A DNA stretch of 64,000 nucleotides. Source: Hyunsoonleella flava (GTDB lineage Bacteria; Bacteroidota; Bacteroidia; Flavobacteriales; Flavobacteriaceae). Of this stretch, positions 33,219 to 41,601 are shown in pieces. Under the pieces are notes generated by a model. The model did not search any database. It saw only the letters and a list, made by a program, of their open reading frames with translations, and was not told the origin of the DNA. Where the stretch lies: NCBI RefSeq assembly GCF_004310325.1, contig NZ_SIRT01000003.1, positions 124,001-188,000 of the forward strand, read 5' to 3'. Each line of letters opens with the position of its first letter. Position 1 is the first letter of the stretch. A program made the position numbers and the translations under genes.

Positions 33219-34215
33219 TTTAACGGCGGATATAAGCCATTAAGCAACGGCGCATATCCGTTGACTCGTTGCCCACAAGCTAAACAAAACATCGACTAAA
33301 AAATAAATGGCAGAATTTTTAACGACAAACGGGACATCTTATCATATTGAAAAGATAATAACCGGAGCAAATAAAAAACTGATTTTAGTTTCACCATATT
33401 TACAAATTTCAAAGACATTTTACGAAAGATTATTAGATGCATCAAAACGGAATGTTTCAATTAAAATAATTTATGGAAAAGACGAACTGAAACCAAATGA
33501 GAAAAACTCACTTGCGGAATTAAAAAATTTGGAATTACTATATTTTGAGAACTTACACGCCAAATGTTATTTTAATGAGCAAGAAATGGTAATTACATCA
33601 ATGAATATGTACGAGTTTTCGGAGAAAAACAATCGTGAAATGGGAGTTTTTGTTACTCGAAATAATGATAAAAATTTATTTGATAATGCAGTAAATGAAA
33701 CACTTTCAATTATTCAATCATCAGAAATAATTCAATTATCGAAAACTAAAAGAAAATTATTTCAGCCTAAAACCAAAAATTCAAACGGAATAAATAAAAA
33801 GGCAAAACCGAAACGTGGTTATTGCATCAGATGTGAGGAACGTATTGAGTATGATGTTGAAAAGCCGTATTGTTGGGATTGTTTTGCAACTTGGTCTCAA
33901 TTTGAAAATCCTGAATACGAAGAAAACGTTTGTCATAGTTGTGGAGAATTTGAATCAACATCTATGATTAAACCTGAATGTTACGAATGTTATAAAGAAA
34001 ACAAATAAAGCCAGTGAGCAACAATGTGTATAGCTCATTGCTGTTCAGTTGCTTAAATCTAATTTAAGGCATATTTGGAAAGTCGCCAAATTTTTAAATT
34101 TGACGATTTCCAATAAAAAAGATAAATAGTAAAATTTAAAAATCTGGCTTGTGCCTAACCGAAAAATAATCGCTAATTTGCACGCAACGAGCCATACACA
34201 AGACCGTTAAACGAA
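33215..34215. mobile_element. 1,001-bp gene cassette with 12-bp perfect terminal inverted repeats
   Basis: TTCGTTTAACGG at 33215-33226 is repeated in inverted orientation as CCGTTAAACGAA at 34204-34215. A second matching pair lies inside at similar depth (CACAAGC at 33274-33280, GCTTGTG at 34147-34153; 59 and 62 bp from the ends). The left end holds a CGGATAT/ATATCCG stem (33227-33233, 33254-33260). The right end, about 205 bp, is itself palindromic: AAGCCAG 34008-34014 with CTGGCTT 34144-34150, TGTGTATAGCTCATTGC 34025-34041 with its 15-of-17 match at 34184-34200, and a long hairpin at 34077-34111. It encloses one PLD-like gene and no transposase; no target-site duplication is visible. I infer a non-autonomous mobile cassette. 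Confidence 0.6.
33307..34008 (+). CDS. PLD-like nuclease-family protein with C-terminal zinc ribbon
   Basis: The 233-residue protein has one phospholipase D-like domain (about 8-140) with a single motif, HAKCYFNE, in which the usual Asp of HxKxxxxD is Glu, followed by SMN as the (G)SxN part. Single-motif PLD proteins such as Nuc act as dimers, so activity remains possible. After a basic linker (KTKNSNGINKKAKPKRGYC) a Cys-rich C-terminal part has CIRCEE ... CWDC and CHSCGEF ... CYEC, four CxxC pairs that could hold two zinc ions. It is the only gene in a cassette bounded by inverted repeats, so it is accessory; a nuclease or defence role is conjecture. Confidence 0.8.
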   Translation: MAEFLTTNGTSYHIEKIITGANKKLILVSPYLQISKTFYERLLDASKRNVSIKIIYGKDELKPNEKNSLAELKNLELLYFENLHAKCYFNEQEMVITSMNMYEFSEKNNREMGVFVTRNNDKNLFDNAVNETLSIIQSSEIIQLSKTKRKLFQPKTKNSNGINKKAKPKRGYCIRCEERIEYDVEKPYCWDCFATWSQFENPEYEENVCHSCGEFESTSMIKPECYECYKENK

Positions 34216-34268
34216 CCTCCCAAAAACTTTTAAAACGATTTAAGCGCTTGCTATAGCAAACACAACCC

Positions 34269-34372
34269 GCGTTAAGGATTGCAGCGGCATCCTTTTTTGA
34301 GACAAGAGAAAAAGACCTGCCCGACAACTGCACTGAGCTTGCCGAAGTGTTGGGAGGGTAACACCCAAAAAA
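34269..34372 (+). repeat. Dispersed intergenic repeat, copy 2 (plus orientation)
   Basis: GCGTTAAGGATTGCAG at 34269-34284 is identical to the copy at 30214-30229 on the other strand, then the two diverge (GCGGCATCCTTTTTTGAGAC here). The G+C-rich block runs to GGGAGGGTAACACCC near 34367. The right limit is uncertain. It looks like another member of the same repeat family with a different body. Confidence 0.6.
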
Positions 34373-34406
34373 CATTGTTGAAAATACTGTTGATAACAGT
34401 GTTGCC

Positions 34407-34452
34407 TTTCACGAAAAAAGCCATATTGAATCGTGAAAAAAGTGTATTTTTG
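34407..34452 (+). promoter_or_regulatory. purL promoter with 8-bp inverted repeat
   Basis: The -7 element TATTTTTG (34445-34452) is preceded by TTTCACGA (34407-34414) and TCGTGAAA (34431-34438), a perfect 8-bp inverted repeat centred near -36 from the predicted start. A second small one, ACTGTT-GAT-AACAGT, lies at 34386-34400. Both could be operators for a purine regulator; no known family consensus was matched. Confidence 0.5.
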
Positions 34453-34484
34453 CATTTTCTTAAACATTTGCAAACTATCACATA

Positions 34485-37400
34485 ATGATTCATTTCTTTG
34501 GAAACGTAAACAGTAAAGTTTTTGCTGTTCAAACTACAAAAGAATTATCAACCGAAACCATTTCGAAATTAACGTGGCTTTTTGGCAACCAACCTAAAAT
34601 TGAGCAAGCATCTTTGGATGCTTTTTTTGTTGGTCCGCGTGCTGCAATGATTACGCCATGGAGTACAAATGCAGTCGAAATCACCGAAAACATGGGTGTT
34701 TCTGGGATTATACGAATTGAAGAATTTGCTGTAGTTACTGAAGATTTTAAAGATTACGACCCGATGATTTCGGAGAAATTTAACGGGCTAAACCAAGATA
34801 CCTTTACTATTGATATTGCTCCTGAACCTATTTTAGATATTGAGGATATTGCGGCTTACAACCTACAGGAAGGGCTATCGCTAAGTGGCGAAGAAGTGGC
34901 GTATTTAGAAGGGGTTTCTAAGAAAATTGGTCGCCCGTTGACAGACAGCGAAGTGTTTGGATTTTCACAGGTAAATTCTGAGCATTGTCGCCATAAGATT
35001 TTTAACGGCACATTTGTTATTGATGGCGAAGAAAAACCAACGTCTTTATTCAAATTAATTAAGGAAACATCCAAGCAAAATCCAAACGATATTGTTTCGG
35101 CATATAAAGATAATGTGGCTTTTGTTGAAGGCCCGAGAGTGGAACAATTTGCACCAAAGCGTGCCGATATTCCTGATTTTTATACCACTGAAGATTTTGA
35201 TTCTGTGATTTCACTTAAAGCTGAAACCCACAACTTCCCAACTACGGTAGAGCCTTTTAATGGTGCTGCAACGGGTTCAGGAGGTGAAATTCGAGATAGA
35301 TTAGCAGGTGGAAAAGGTTCGATTCCTTTGGCTGGAACTGCGGTTTACATGACCTCATATTCTCGCTTGGAAGAAAACAGACCTTGGGAAAAAGCTTTTG
35401 AAGCTCGCGATTGGTTGTACCAAACCCCGATGGATATTTTGATAAAAGCTTCAAATGGTGCTTCAGATTTTGGAAACAAATTCGGACAGCCATTAATCTG
35501 CGGTTCGGTGTTAACTTTTGAACATGAGGAGGAAGCTCAAAAACTGGGATTTGACAAAGTAATTATGCTTGCTGGTGGTATTGGTTATGGCAAAAAAGAC
35601 CAAGCCCTAAAAGACACGCCTAAAAAAGGCGATAAAATAGTTATCCTAGGTGGCGAAAACTACCGTATCGGTATGGGTGGTGCAGCAGTATCATCGGCTG
35701 ACACAGGAGAATTTGCTTCAGGTATTGAGTTAAATGCGGTACAACGTTCCAATCCTGAAATGCAAAAACGTGCTGCCAACGCAGTTCGTGGTATGGTGGA
35801 AAGTGAAGAAAACCATATCGTATCTATTCACGACCACGGTGCTGGCGGGCATTTAAATTGTTTATCGGAATTAGTTGAAGATACCGGTGGAAAAATCGAT
35901 TTGGATGCTTTACCAGTTGGCGACCCAACCCTATCAGATAAAGAAATTATTGGTAACGAATCTCAAGAACGAATGGGATTGGTTATTTCTGAAAAACACA
36001 TTGACACACTTCATAAAATTGCTGATAGAGAGCGTTCGCCCATGTATACCGTTGGTGATGTAACTGGAGATGATCGTTTTACATTCCAGTCTAAAACCAA
36101 GGGCAATACACCCATGGATTTGGCTATGGAAGACATGTTTGGAAGCTCGCCAAAAACCATCATGAACGATAAAACGGTTGAACGTAACTATAGCAATGTA
36201 GATTATAATACGGACAACTTCCAAGAGTATTTAGAGCAGGTCTTACAGTTGGAAGCTGTAGCTTGTAAAGATTGGTTAACAAGTAAAGTGGACCGTTGTG
36301 TAGGCGGAAAAGTGGCAAAACAGCAATGTACTGGCCCTTTGCAGTTACCATTGAACAATGTAGGTGTAATGGCTTTAGATTATAAGGGAAAAGAAGGTAT
36401 TGCTACATCAATCGGGCATTCTCCTATTTCTGGACTGATTGATCCTGTCGCGGGAAGCAGAAATTCTATTGCTGAAGCGTTAACTAATATTATTTGGGCA
36501 CCATTAAAAGATGGATTACAAAGCGTGACCTTATCCGCTAATTGGATGTGGCCCTGTAAAAATGAAGGTGAAGATGCACGATTATACGAAGCTGTTGAAG
36601 CAGTTTCAGAATTTGTGATAGACCTAGGGATTAACGTCCCAACTGGAAAGGATTCCTTGTCTATGAAGCAAAAATACCCAAATGGTGATGTGATTGCTCC
36701 TGGTACAGTTATTATTTCAGCTGCTGCAAACTGTAACGACATTTCTAAAGTTGTGGAACCTGTTTTTAATAAAAACGGAGGCGATATTTATTATATCAAC
36801 GTATCCCAAGATGATTTTAAATTAGGGGGAAGCTCATTTGCCCAAGTCTTGAATAAAATTGGAAGTGAAGCACCCAATGTAAAAGATGCTGGATATTTAA
36901 AAACCGTGTTTAACACTATTCAGGATTTAATTAGAGATGAACAAATCATTGCTGGACATGATATTGCTTCTGGTGGTTTAATTACCACACTTTTGGAATT
37001 GTGTTTCGCTGACACCAATTTAGGGGCGGAACTAGACCTTTCAGCTTTAAATGAAAGAGATTCGGCTAAAATCTTATTTGCTGAAAATGCAGGTATCGTT
37101 ATTCAAGCAAAAGACAATTCTATTGAAAAGGTGTTAAGTAATTCCGAAATCGAGTTTTTTAACATAGGAAAAGTAACTAGCAGTGATACACTTAGTATAA
37201 TTAATTATACGGATGTCTTTACTTTAACCGTTTCAAGGTTACGAGATATTTGGTACAAAACCTCTTATCTATTAGACCAAAAACAAACGGCTAATGGATT
37301 AGCAAAAGACCGATTTGATAATTACAAAAAACAGCCTTTACAATACGTATTCCCTAAACAGTTTACCGGGAAGCTACCTGTAATTGAAAATTCGAGACCT

Positions 37401-38141
37401 AAAGCCGCTATCTTGCGTGAAAAAGGATCAAACTCAGAACGTGAAATGGCAAATGCCATGTATTTAGCTGGTTTTGATGTTAAAGACGTTCACATGACTG
37501 ATTTAATTTCTGGTCGTGAAACGCTCGAAGATATTCAGTTTTTGGGTGCCGTTGGAGGCTTCTCTAACTCTGACGTTTTGGGTTCTGCCAAAGGTTGGGC
37601 TGGTGCCATTAAGTACAACGAAAAAGCTAAACAGGTCATTAAAAATTTCTTTGCAAGAGAAGACACCTTGTCGGTTGGGATTTGTAATGGCTGTCAGCTT
37701 TGGATGGAGTTAGACCTTATCAACCCAGACCATGAGATTCATGGCAAAATGCATCATAATGACTCACACAAGCACGAAAGTGCCTTTACTTCAGTTAAAA
37801 TTCAGGAGAACAATTCTGTGATGTTGTCCTCACTCGCGGGGACTACACTGGGAGTTTGGATTTCACATGGTGAAGGTAAATTCAGTTTACCCTATTCTGA
37901 AGACAAATACAATATTGTAGCTAAATATAGTTATGAAGGTTATCCTCACAATCCAAATGGTTCAGATTTCAATACAGCGATGATGAGCGATAAAACAGGT
38001 CGCCATTTAGTAACGATGCCACATATTGAGCGTTCTACATTCCAGTGGAATTGGGCAAATTATCCCGATGGCAGAAAAGATGAAGTCTCTCCATGGTTAG
38101 AAGCTTTTGTAAATGCTAGACTTTGGTTGGAAAAGAAATAA
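34485..38141 (+). CDS. purL: Phosphoribosylformylglycinamidine synthase, single-chain
   Basis: The 1,218-residue enzyme makes FGAM from FGAR, glutamine and ATP, step four of purine synthesis. It is the long single-chain form: an N-terminal PurS-like part, two AIRS-like halves (LKAETHNFPTTVEPFNGAAT with the metal and ATP residues near 250, AGGIGYGKK near 365), and a C-terminal class I glutaminase with VGICNGCQLWMEL (Cys about residue 1067) and the His/Glu near the end (HIERS). The length is slightly below the 1,295 residues of E. coli PurL. No other pur gene is adjacent. Confidence 0.95.
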   Translation: MIHFFGNVNSKVFAVQTTKELSTETISKLTWLFGNQPKIEQASLDAFFVGPRAAMITPWSTNAVEITENMGVSGIIRIEEFAVVTEDFKDYDPMISEKFNGLNQDTFTIDIAPEPILDIEDIAAYNLQEGLSLSGEEVAYLEGVSKKIGRPLTDSEVFGFSQVNSEHCRHKIFNGTFVIDGEEKPTSLFKLIKETSKQNPNDIVSAYKDNVAFVEGPRVEQFAPKRADIPDFYTTEDFDSVISLKAETHNFPTTVEPFNGAATGSGGEIRDRLAGGKGSIPLAGTAVYMTSYSRLEENRPWEKAFEARDWLYQTPMDILIKASNGASDFGNKFGQPLICGSVLTFEHEEEAQKLGFDKVIMLAGGIGYGKKDQALKDTPKKGDKIVILGGENYRIGMGGAAVSSADTGEFASGIELNAVQRSNPEMQKRAANAVRGMVESEENHIVSIHDHGAGGHLNCLSELVEDTGGKIDLDALPVGDPTLSDKEIIGNESQERMGLVISEKHIDTLHKIADRERSPMYTVGDVTGDDRFTFQSKTKGNTPMDLAMEDMFGSSPKTIMNDKTVERNYSNVDYNTDNFQEYLEQVLQLEAVACKDWLTSKVDRCVGGKVAKQQCTGPLQLPLNNVGVMALDYKGKEGIATSIGHSPISGLIDPVAGSRNSIAEALTNIIWAPLKDGLQSVTLSANWMWPCKNEGEDARLYEAVEAVSEFVIDLGINVPTGKDSLSMKQKYPNGDVIAPGTVIISAAANCNDISKVVEPVFNKNGGDIYYINVSQDDFKLGGSSFAQVLNKIGSEAPNVKDAGYLKTVFNTIQDLIRDEQIIAGHDIASGGLITTLLELCFADTNLGAELDLSALNERDSAKILFAENAGIVIQAKDNSIEKVLSNSEIEFFNIGKVTSSDTLSIINYTDVFTLTVSRLRDIWYKTSYLLDQKQTANGLAKDRFDNYKKQPLQYVFPKQFTGKLPVIENSRPKAAILREKGSNSEREMANAMYLAGFDVKDVHMTDLISGRETLEDIQFLGAVGGFSNSDVLGSAKGWAGAIKYNEKAKQVIKNFFAREDTLSVGICNGCQLWMELDLINPDHEIHGKMHHNDSHKHESAFTSVKIQENNSVMLSSLAGTTLGVWISHGEGKFSLPYSEDKYNIVAKYSYEGYPHNPNGSDFNTAMMSDKTGRHLVTMPHIERSTFQWNWANYPDGRKDEVSPWLEAFVNARLWLEKK

Positions 38142-38172
38142 GTATATTTAGGTGAATCAAAAACACCTAAGT

Positions 38173-38521
38173 ATGGAACAGCAACTAAAATCAATAGGTA
38201 GAAGAAATTTTATCAAAAAATCCTCATTATTTACAATTGGAGCTTTAGGAGCAAGTAAAATGGAATGTTGCTTAAGGTTTAGGCGATAAGGCAAGACAAC
38301 AAATTAAGGGCAATACTCTAGATTATTATTTAGATCATCTTTCTGAAGTAAGAGAAAACACCATAAAAGAATTTAAAAATCGTGATGACGAATGGTTGAT
38401 GTCTGTCGATAAAGAGTTTCCTTGGGGTCCAACTAATAACTACTGTAAATGGTTTCATGTGTGCGAGCATGAATCTAATCACAACGGACAATTTAAATTT
38501 ATCAAATCTAGGATTAAATAA
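38173..38521 (+). pseudogene. Decayed DinB-family (DUF664-like) gene with Tat-type leader
   Basis: Two pieces of one gene are visible. Frame 1 from ATG 38173 encodes MEQQLKSIGRRNFIKKSSLF with a twin-arginine-type leader and ends at TAA 38287 after 38 codons. In another frame, 38276-38521 encodes the end of a DinB-like protein, with EVRENTIKEFKNRDDEW and WFHVCEHESNHNGQFKFIK. The middle (over 100 codons in the family) is missing, so an internal deletion plus frame change has destroyed the gene. It is the debris of a putative four-helix metal-dependent enzyme and is not expected to be functional. Confidence 0.8.
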
Positions 38522-38539
38522 AAAAAGAGTTATAAATTA

Positions 38540-38576
38540 AAAATCCCCGAAATAACATATCATTTCGGGGATTTTT
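38540..38576. terminator. Bidirectional intrinsic terminator
   Basis: A 14-bp perfect stem (AAAATCCCCGAAAT at 38540-38553, ATTTCGGGGATTTT at 38562-38575) lies between the pseudogene and ppdK, which converge. Confidence 0.9.
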
Positions 38577-38605
38577 GCCTAATACACTCTTATAAAACGA
38601 AAATA

Positions 38606-41335
38606 TTATGGAGTTGCCTTAATAGCAGCCTGAGCAGACACGAGTCTTGCTATTGGCACACGATAAGGAGAACAACTTACATAATCCATTCCTGTGTTAT
38701 AAAAGAATTCTACTGAACTTGGTTCGCCTCCATGTTCGCCACAGATACCAACCTTTAAATTTGGTTTTGTACTTCTACCACGTTGGGTTCCAAGTTTTAC
38801 TAGCTGCCCTACGCCTTCTTGGTCGATAACTTCAAATGGGTCAACCTTTAAAATTCCTTTTTCTATATAGTGCGGTAAAAATTTACCGGCATCATCTCTG
38901 GAGTAACCAAATGTCATTTGCGTTAAATCATTTGTTCCAAATGAGAAGAAATCAGCTTTTTCAGCAATTAAATCAGCCATCAATGCTGCTCTAGGAACTT
39001 CAATCATTGTACCAACGAGATACTCAACTGAGTCATTTCGTTCTTCAAAAATTACCTTGGCGGTCGACCTAATAATCTGTTCTTGAGCTTCAAATTCTGC
39101 CACCGTCCCTATTAAAGGCACCATAATTTCAGGTTTGCAAATAACACCTCGTTCTTTTAAATTAAGCGCAGCTTCTATAATAGCACGTGTTTGCATTTCA
39201 GTAATTTCTGGATAAGAGTTTCCTAATCTACAACCTCTGTGACCTAACATCGGGTTAAACTCTTCCAATTCTGCCACTTTGTTTTTAACTGCAGATAATG
39301 AAATATGCATATCCTCAGCCAACTCCTTTTGAGTTGCCAATTGGTGAGGTACGAACTCATGTAATGGTGGATCTAACAAACGAATGGTAACCGAAGCTCC
39401 TTCCATGGCTTCAAAAATACCTTCAAAATCAGCACGCTGCATTGGTAATAACTCCTCTAAAGCCAACTTTCTACCTTTTACGGTATCAGCCAAAATCATT
39501 TCACGCATGGCTTTGATTCTGTCTACTTCAAAAAACATATGCTCCGTTCTGGTAAGTCCAATACCTTGTGCACCAAAATTACGTGCCACCTTGGCATCTT
39601 TTGGGCTATCGGCATTTGTTCTTACTTTAATAACACCATATTTATCGGCCAGTTTCATTATTTCGGCAAACTCACCACTTAATTCAGGTTCTTTTGTTGC
39701 TACTTTACCTTCAATGATATTACCCGTTGAACCATTTAATGAAATCCAATCGCCTTCATGATATTCATGATCTCCAACGGTTAATGTGCGTTTCTTATAA
39801 TTTATTTTTAAAGCTCCCGCACCCGAAATACAACACTTACCCATACCGCGGGCTACAACTGCTGCATGGGATGTCATCCCTCCACGAGCTGTTAAGATAC
39901 CTTTGGCAATATTCATACCTTCCAAATCTTCTGGCGAAGTTTCCATTCTTACCAGAATACTATTCTTGTATTTATCAGCTTCATCTGCAAAGAATACAAT
40001 TTTACCAGTTGCGGCACCAGGAGATGCTGGTAACCCTTGGGCAATAACATTGGCTCTTTTTAAGGCAATTGGGTCAAAAATTGGGTGTAATAATTCATCA
40101 AGTTTATTTGGTTCTACAAGCAATAGCGCCTCTTTTTCATTAATCATACCTTCTTTTAGTAAATCCATGGTTATTTTCACCATAGCGGCACCTGTACGCT
40201 TACCATTTCTGGTTTGAAGAATCCATAGTTTTCCATCCTGAATGGTAAATTCCATATCCTGCATATCACGATAATGCTTTTCTAAAACATCTTGATAACC
40301 GTTTAATTCTTCAAATATGGAAGGCATTAATTCCTCAAGCGATGGATAATTTTCTGCTCTATCGGCTTCTTCAATTTTAGCCAATTCTGCCCATCTTTCA
40401 GAACCCAATTTGGTAATTTGCTGAGGCGTTCTAACACCAGCAACTACATCTTCCCCTTGGGCATTAATTAAATACTCCCCGTTGAATACATTTTCGCCAG
40501 TTCCGGCATCACGGGTAAAACAAACCCCTGTACCTGAGTTGTCTCCCATGTTTCCATATACCATAGCCTGTACATTTACGGCAGTTCCCCAATCTGCAGG
40601 ATAACCATTCATATTTCGATAATATACTGCACGATCGCCATTCCAACTATTAAATACTGCGATAACCGCACCCCAAAGTTGGTCCCACGGGTCGGTTGGG
40701 AAATCTCTACCTGTACGTTTTTTTACTGCATCTTTAAAATCATACACTAAATCCTGTAAATCTTGAACGGTAAATTCAGTATCCAATTGAATATGGCGCT
40801 TCTCTTTAAGATGCTCCATGATTTCTTCAAAAGGATCGATATCCTCTTTTGAAGCTGGCTTCATACCCAAAACAACACCGCCATACATTTGTATAAAACG
40901 ACGATAGGAATCCCAAGCAAATTGCTCATTGTTTGTTTTTTTAGCTAAACCAAGAACCACCTCATCATTCATACCCAAATTCAAAACAGTATCCATCATT
41001 CCTGGCATGGAAACTCGCGCTCCAGAACGCACAGAAATCAATAATGGATTATCTTTATCCCCAAATTTTGTTCCCATTTGGGTTTCGATATTTGCAATGG
41101 AAGCTTCAACTTCCTCTTTTATTAGATTTATTACCGCTTCCTCTCCTAATACATTATACTCCGTACAAACCTCAGTTGTTATTGTAAATCCGGGAGGAAC
41201 AGGGATTCCAATGGAGCTCATTTCTGCTAAATTTGCACCTTTACCTCCCAAAAGGTTTTTCATAGTACTGTTACCATCTGCAGTTTTATTTCCAAATTTG
41301 AAAACTCGCTGCTTTAAATCTTCAAGTATTTCCAT
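38606..41335 (-). CDS. ppdK: Pyruvate, phosphate dikinase
   Basis: The 909-residue enzyme interconverts pyruvate, ATP and phosphate with PEP, AMP and pyrophosphate. Domains are in the usual order: ATP-grasp (GGKGANLAEMSSIGIPVPPG near the start), the swivelling phospho-His domain (GGMTSHAAVVARGMGKCCIS, His about residue 490) and the PEP-binding TIM barrel ending with GICGEHGGEPSSVEFF (Cys about residue 865). All catalytic sites are present. In flavobacteria it can run in the glycolytic, pyrophosphate-saving direction. It has its own terminator and a promoter with a putative activator site shared with pflB. Confidence 0.96.
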   Translation of the reverse strand: MEILEDLKQRVFKFGNKTADGNSTMKNLLGGKGANLAEMSSIGIPVPPGFTITTEVCTEYNVLGEEAVINLIKEEVEASIANIETQMGTKFGDKDNPLLISVRSGARVSMPGMMDTVLNLGMNDEVVLGLAKKTNNEQFAWDSYRRFIQMYGGVVLGMKPASKEDIDPFEEIMEHLKEKRHIQLDTEFTVQDLQDLVYDFKDAVKKRTGRDFPTDPWDQLWGAVIAVFNSWNGDRAVYYRNMNGYPADWGTAVNVQAMVYGNMGDNSGTGVCFTRDAGTGENVFNGEYLINAQGEDVVAGVRTPQQITKLGSERWAELAKIEEADRAENYPSLEELMPSIFEELNGYQDVLEKHYRDMQDMEFTIQDGKLWILQTRNGKRTGAAMVKITMDLLKEGMINEKEALLLVEPNKLDELLHPIFDPIALKRANVIAQGLPASPGAATGKIVFFADEADKYKNSILVRMETSPEDLEGMNIAKGILTARGGMTSHAAVVARGMGKCCISGAGALKINYKKRTLTVGDHEYHEGDWISLNGSTGNIIEGKVATKEPELSGEFAEIMKLADKYGVIKVRTNADSPKDAKVARNFGAQGIGLTRTEHMFFEVDRIKAMREMILADTVKGRKLALEELLPMQRADFEGIFEAMEGASVTIRLLDPPLHEFVPHQLATQKELAEDMHISLSAVKNKVAELEEFNPMLGHRGCRLGNSYPEITEMQTRAIIEAALNLKERGVICKPEIMVPLIGTVAEFEAQEQIIRSTAKVIFEERNDSVEYLVGTMIEVPRAALMADLIAEKADFFSFGTNDLTQMTFGYSRDDAGKFLPHYIEKGILKVDPFEVIDQEGVGQLVKLGTQRGRSTKPNLKVGICGEHGGEPSSVEFFYNTGMDYVSCSPYRVPIARLVSAQAAIKATP

Positions 41336-41372
41336 AATATTTGTTATTAAATTTCTACATTAAAAAGTTAAG

Positions 41373-41416
41373 TAAAAGTAGGTTTTATAGGCAGAAATTA
41401 TCATGACAAAAATCAT
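41373..41416 (-). promoter_or_regulatory. ppdK promoter with ATGA-type near-palindrome
   Basis: On the minus strand a -7-like TACTTTTA (41380-41373) is preceded after 22 bp by ATGATTTTTGTCAT (41416-41403). The pflB promoter has a related 14-mer at the same 22-bp distance. The promoter-proximal half TTGTCAT is identical in both. The near-palindrome would be centred about -43 from the start, near the class II activator position. Confidence 0.55.
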
Positions 41417-41540
41417 GTAAACTATCTTATTATTAAGGATTTAACACTTATTTACATATATTTTAGGATAATGATTTTTAAAACCTCATTAAAATATGAA
41501 AACCGTAAATTAAGTGTCGATAAAATTGATATATAAAACT

Positions 41541-41573
41541 AAAAAAAGCACTTTCATGTACCGAAAGTGCTTT
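41541..41573 (-). terminator. Terminator of the pfl operon
   Basis: AAAGCACTTTC (41545-41555) and GAAAGTGCTTT (41563-41573) form a perfect 11-bp stem, followed on the minus strand by a T tract (41547 to 41541). It separates the transporter gene from ppdK. Confidence 0.9.
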
Positions 41574-41601
41574 CCTGATTAACTAAATTATTAAATTACT
41601 T

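Larger units (their letters stand above)
34009..34484. other. Intergenic region before purL
   Basis: This 476-bp gap holds the palindromic right end of the cassette (to 34215), about 50 bp of plain A/T-rich sequence, a dispersed repeat (34269 onward) and the purL promoter region. Short frames on both strands here (for example 34136-34375 minus) lack domains and are not called. Confidence 0.65.

Noticed and set aside
34136-34532. Overlapping minus-strand frames before purL (three, up to 86 codons)
   Set aside because: They span the cassette end, a repeat and the purL promoter, overlap each other in different frames and match nothing.
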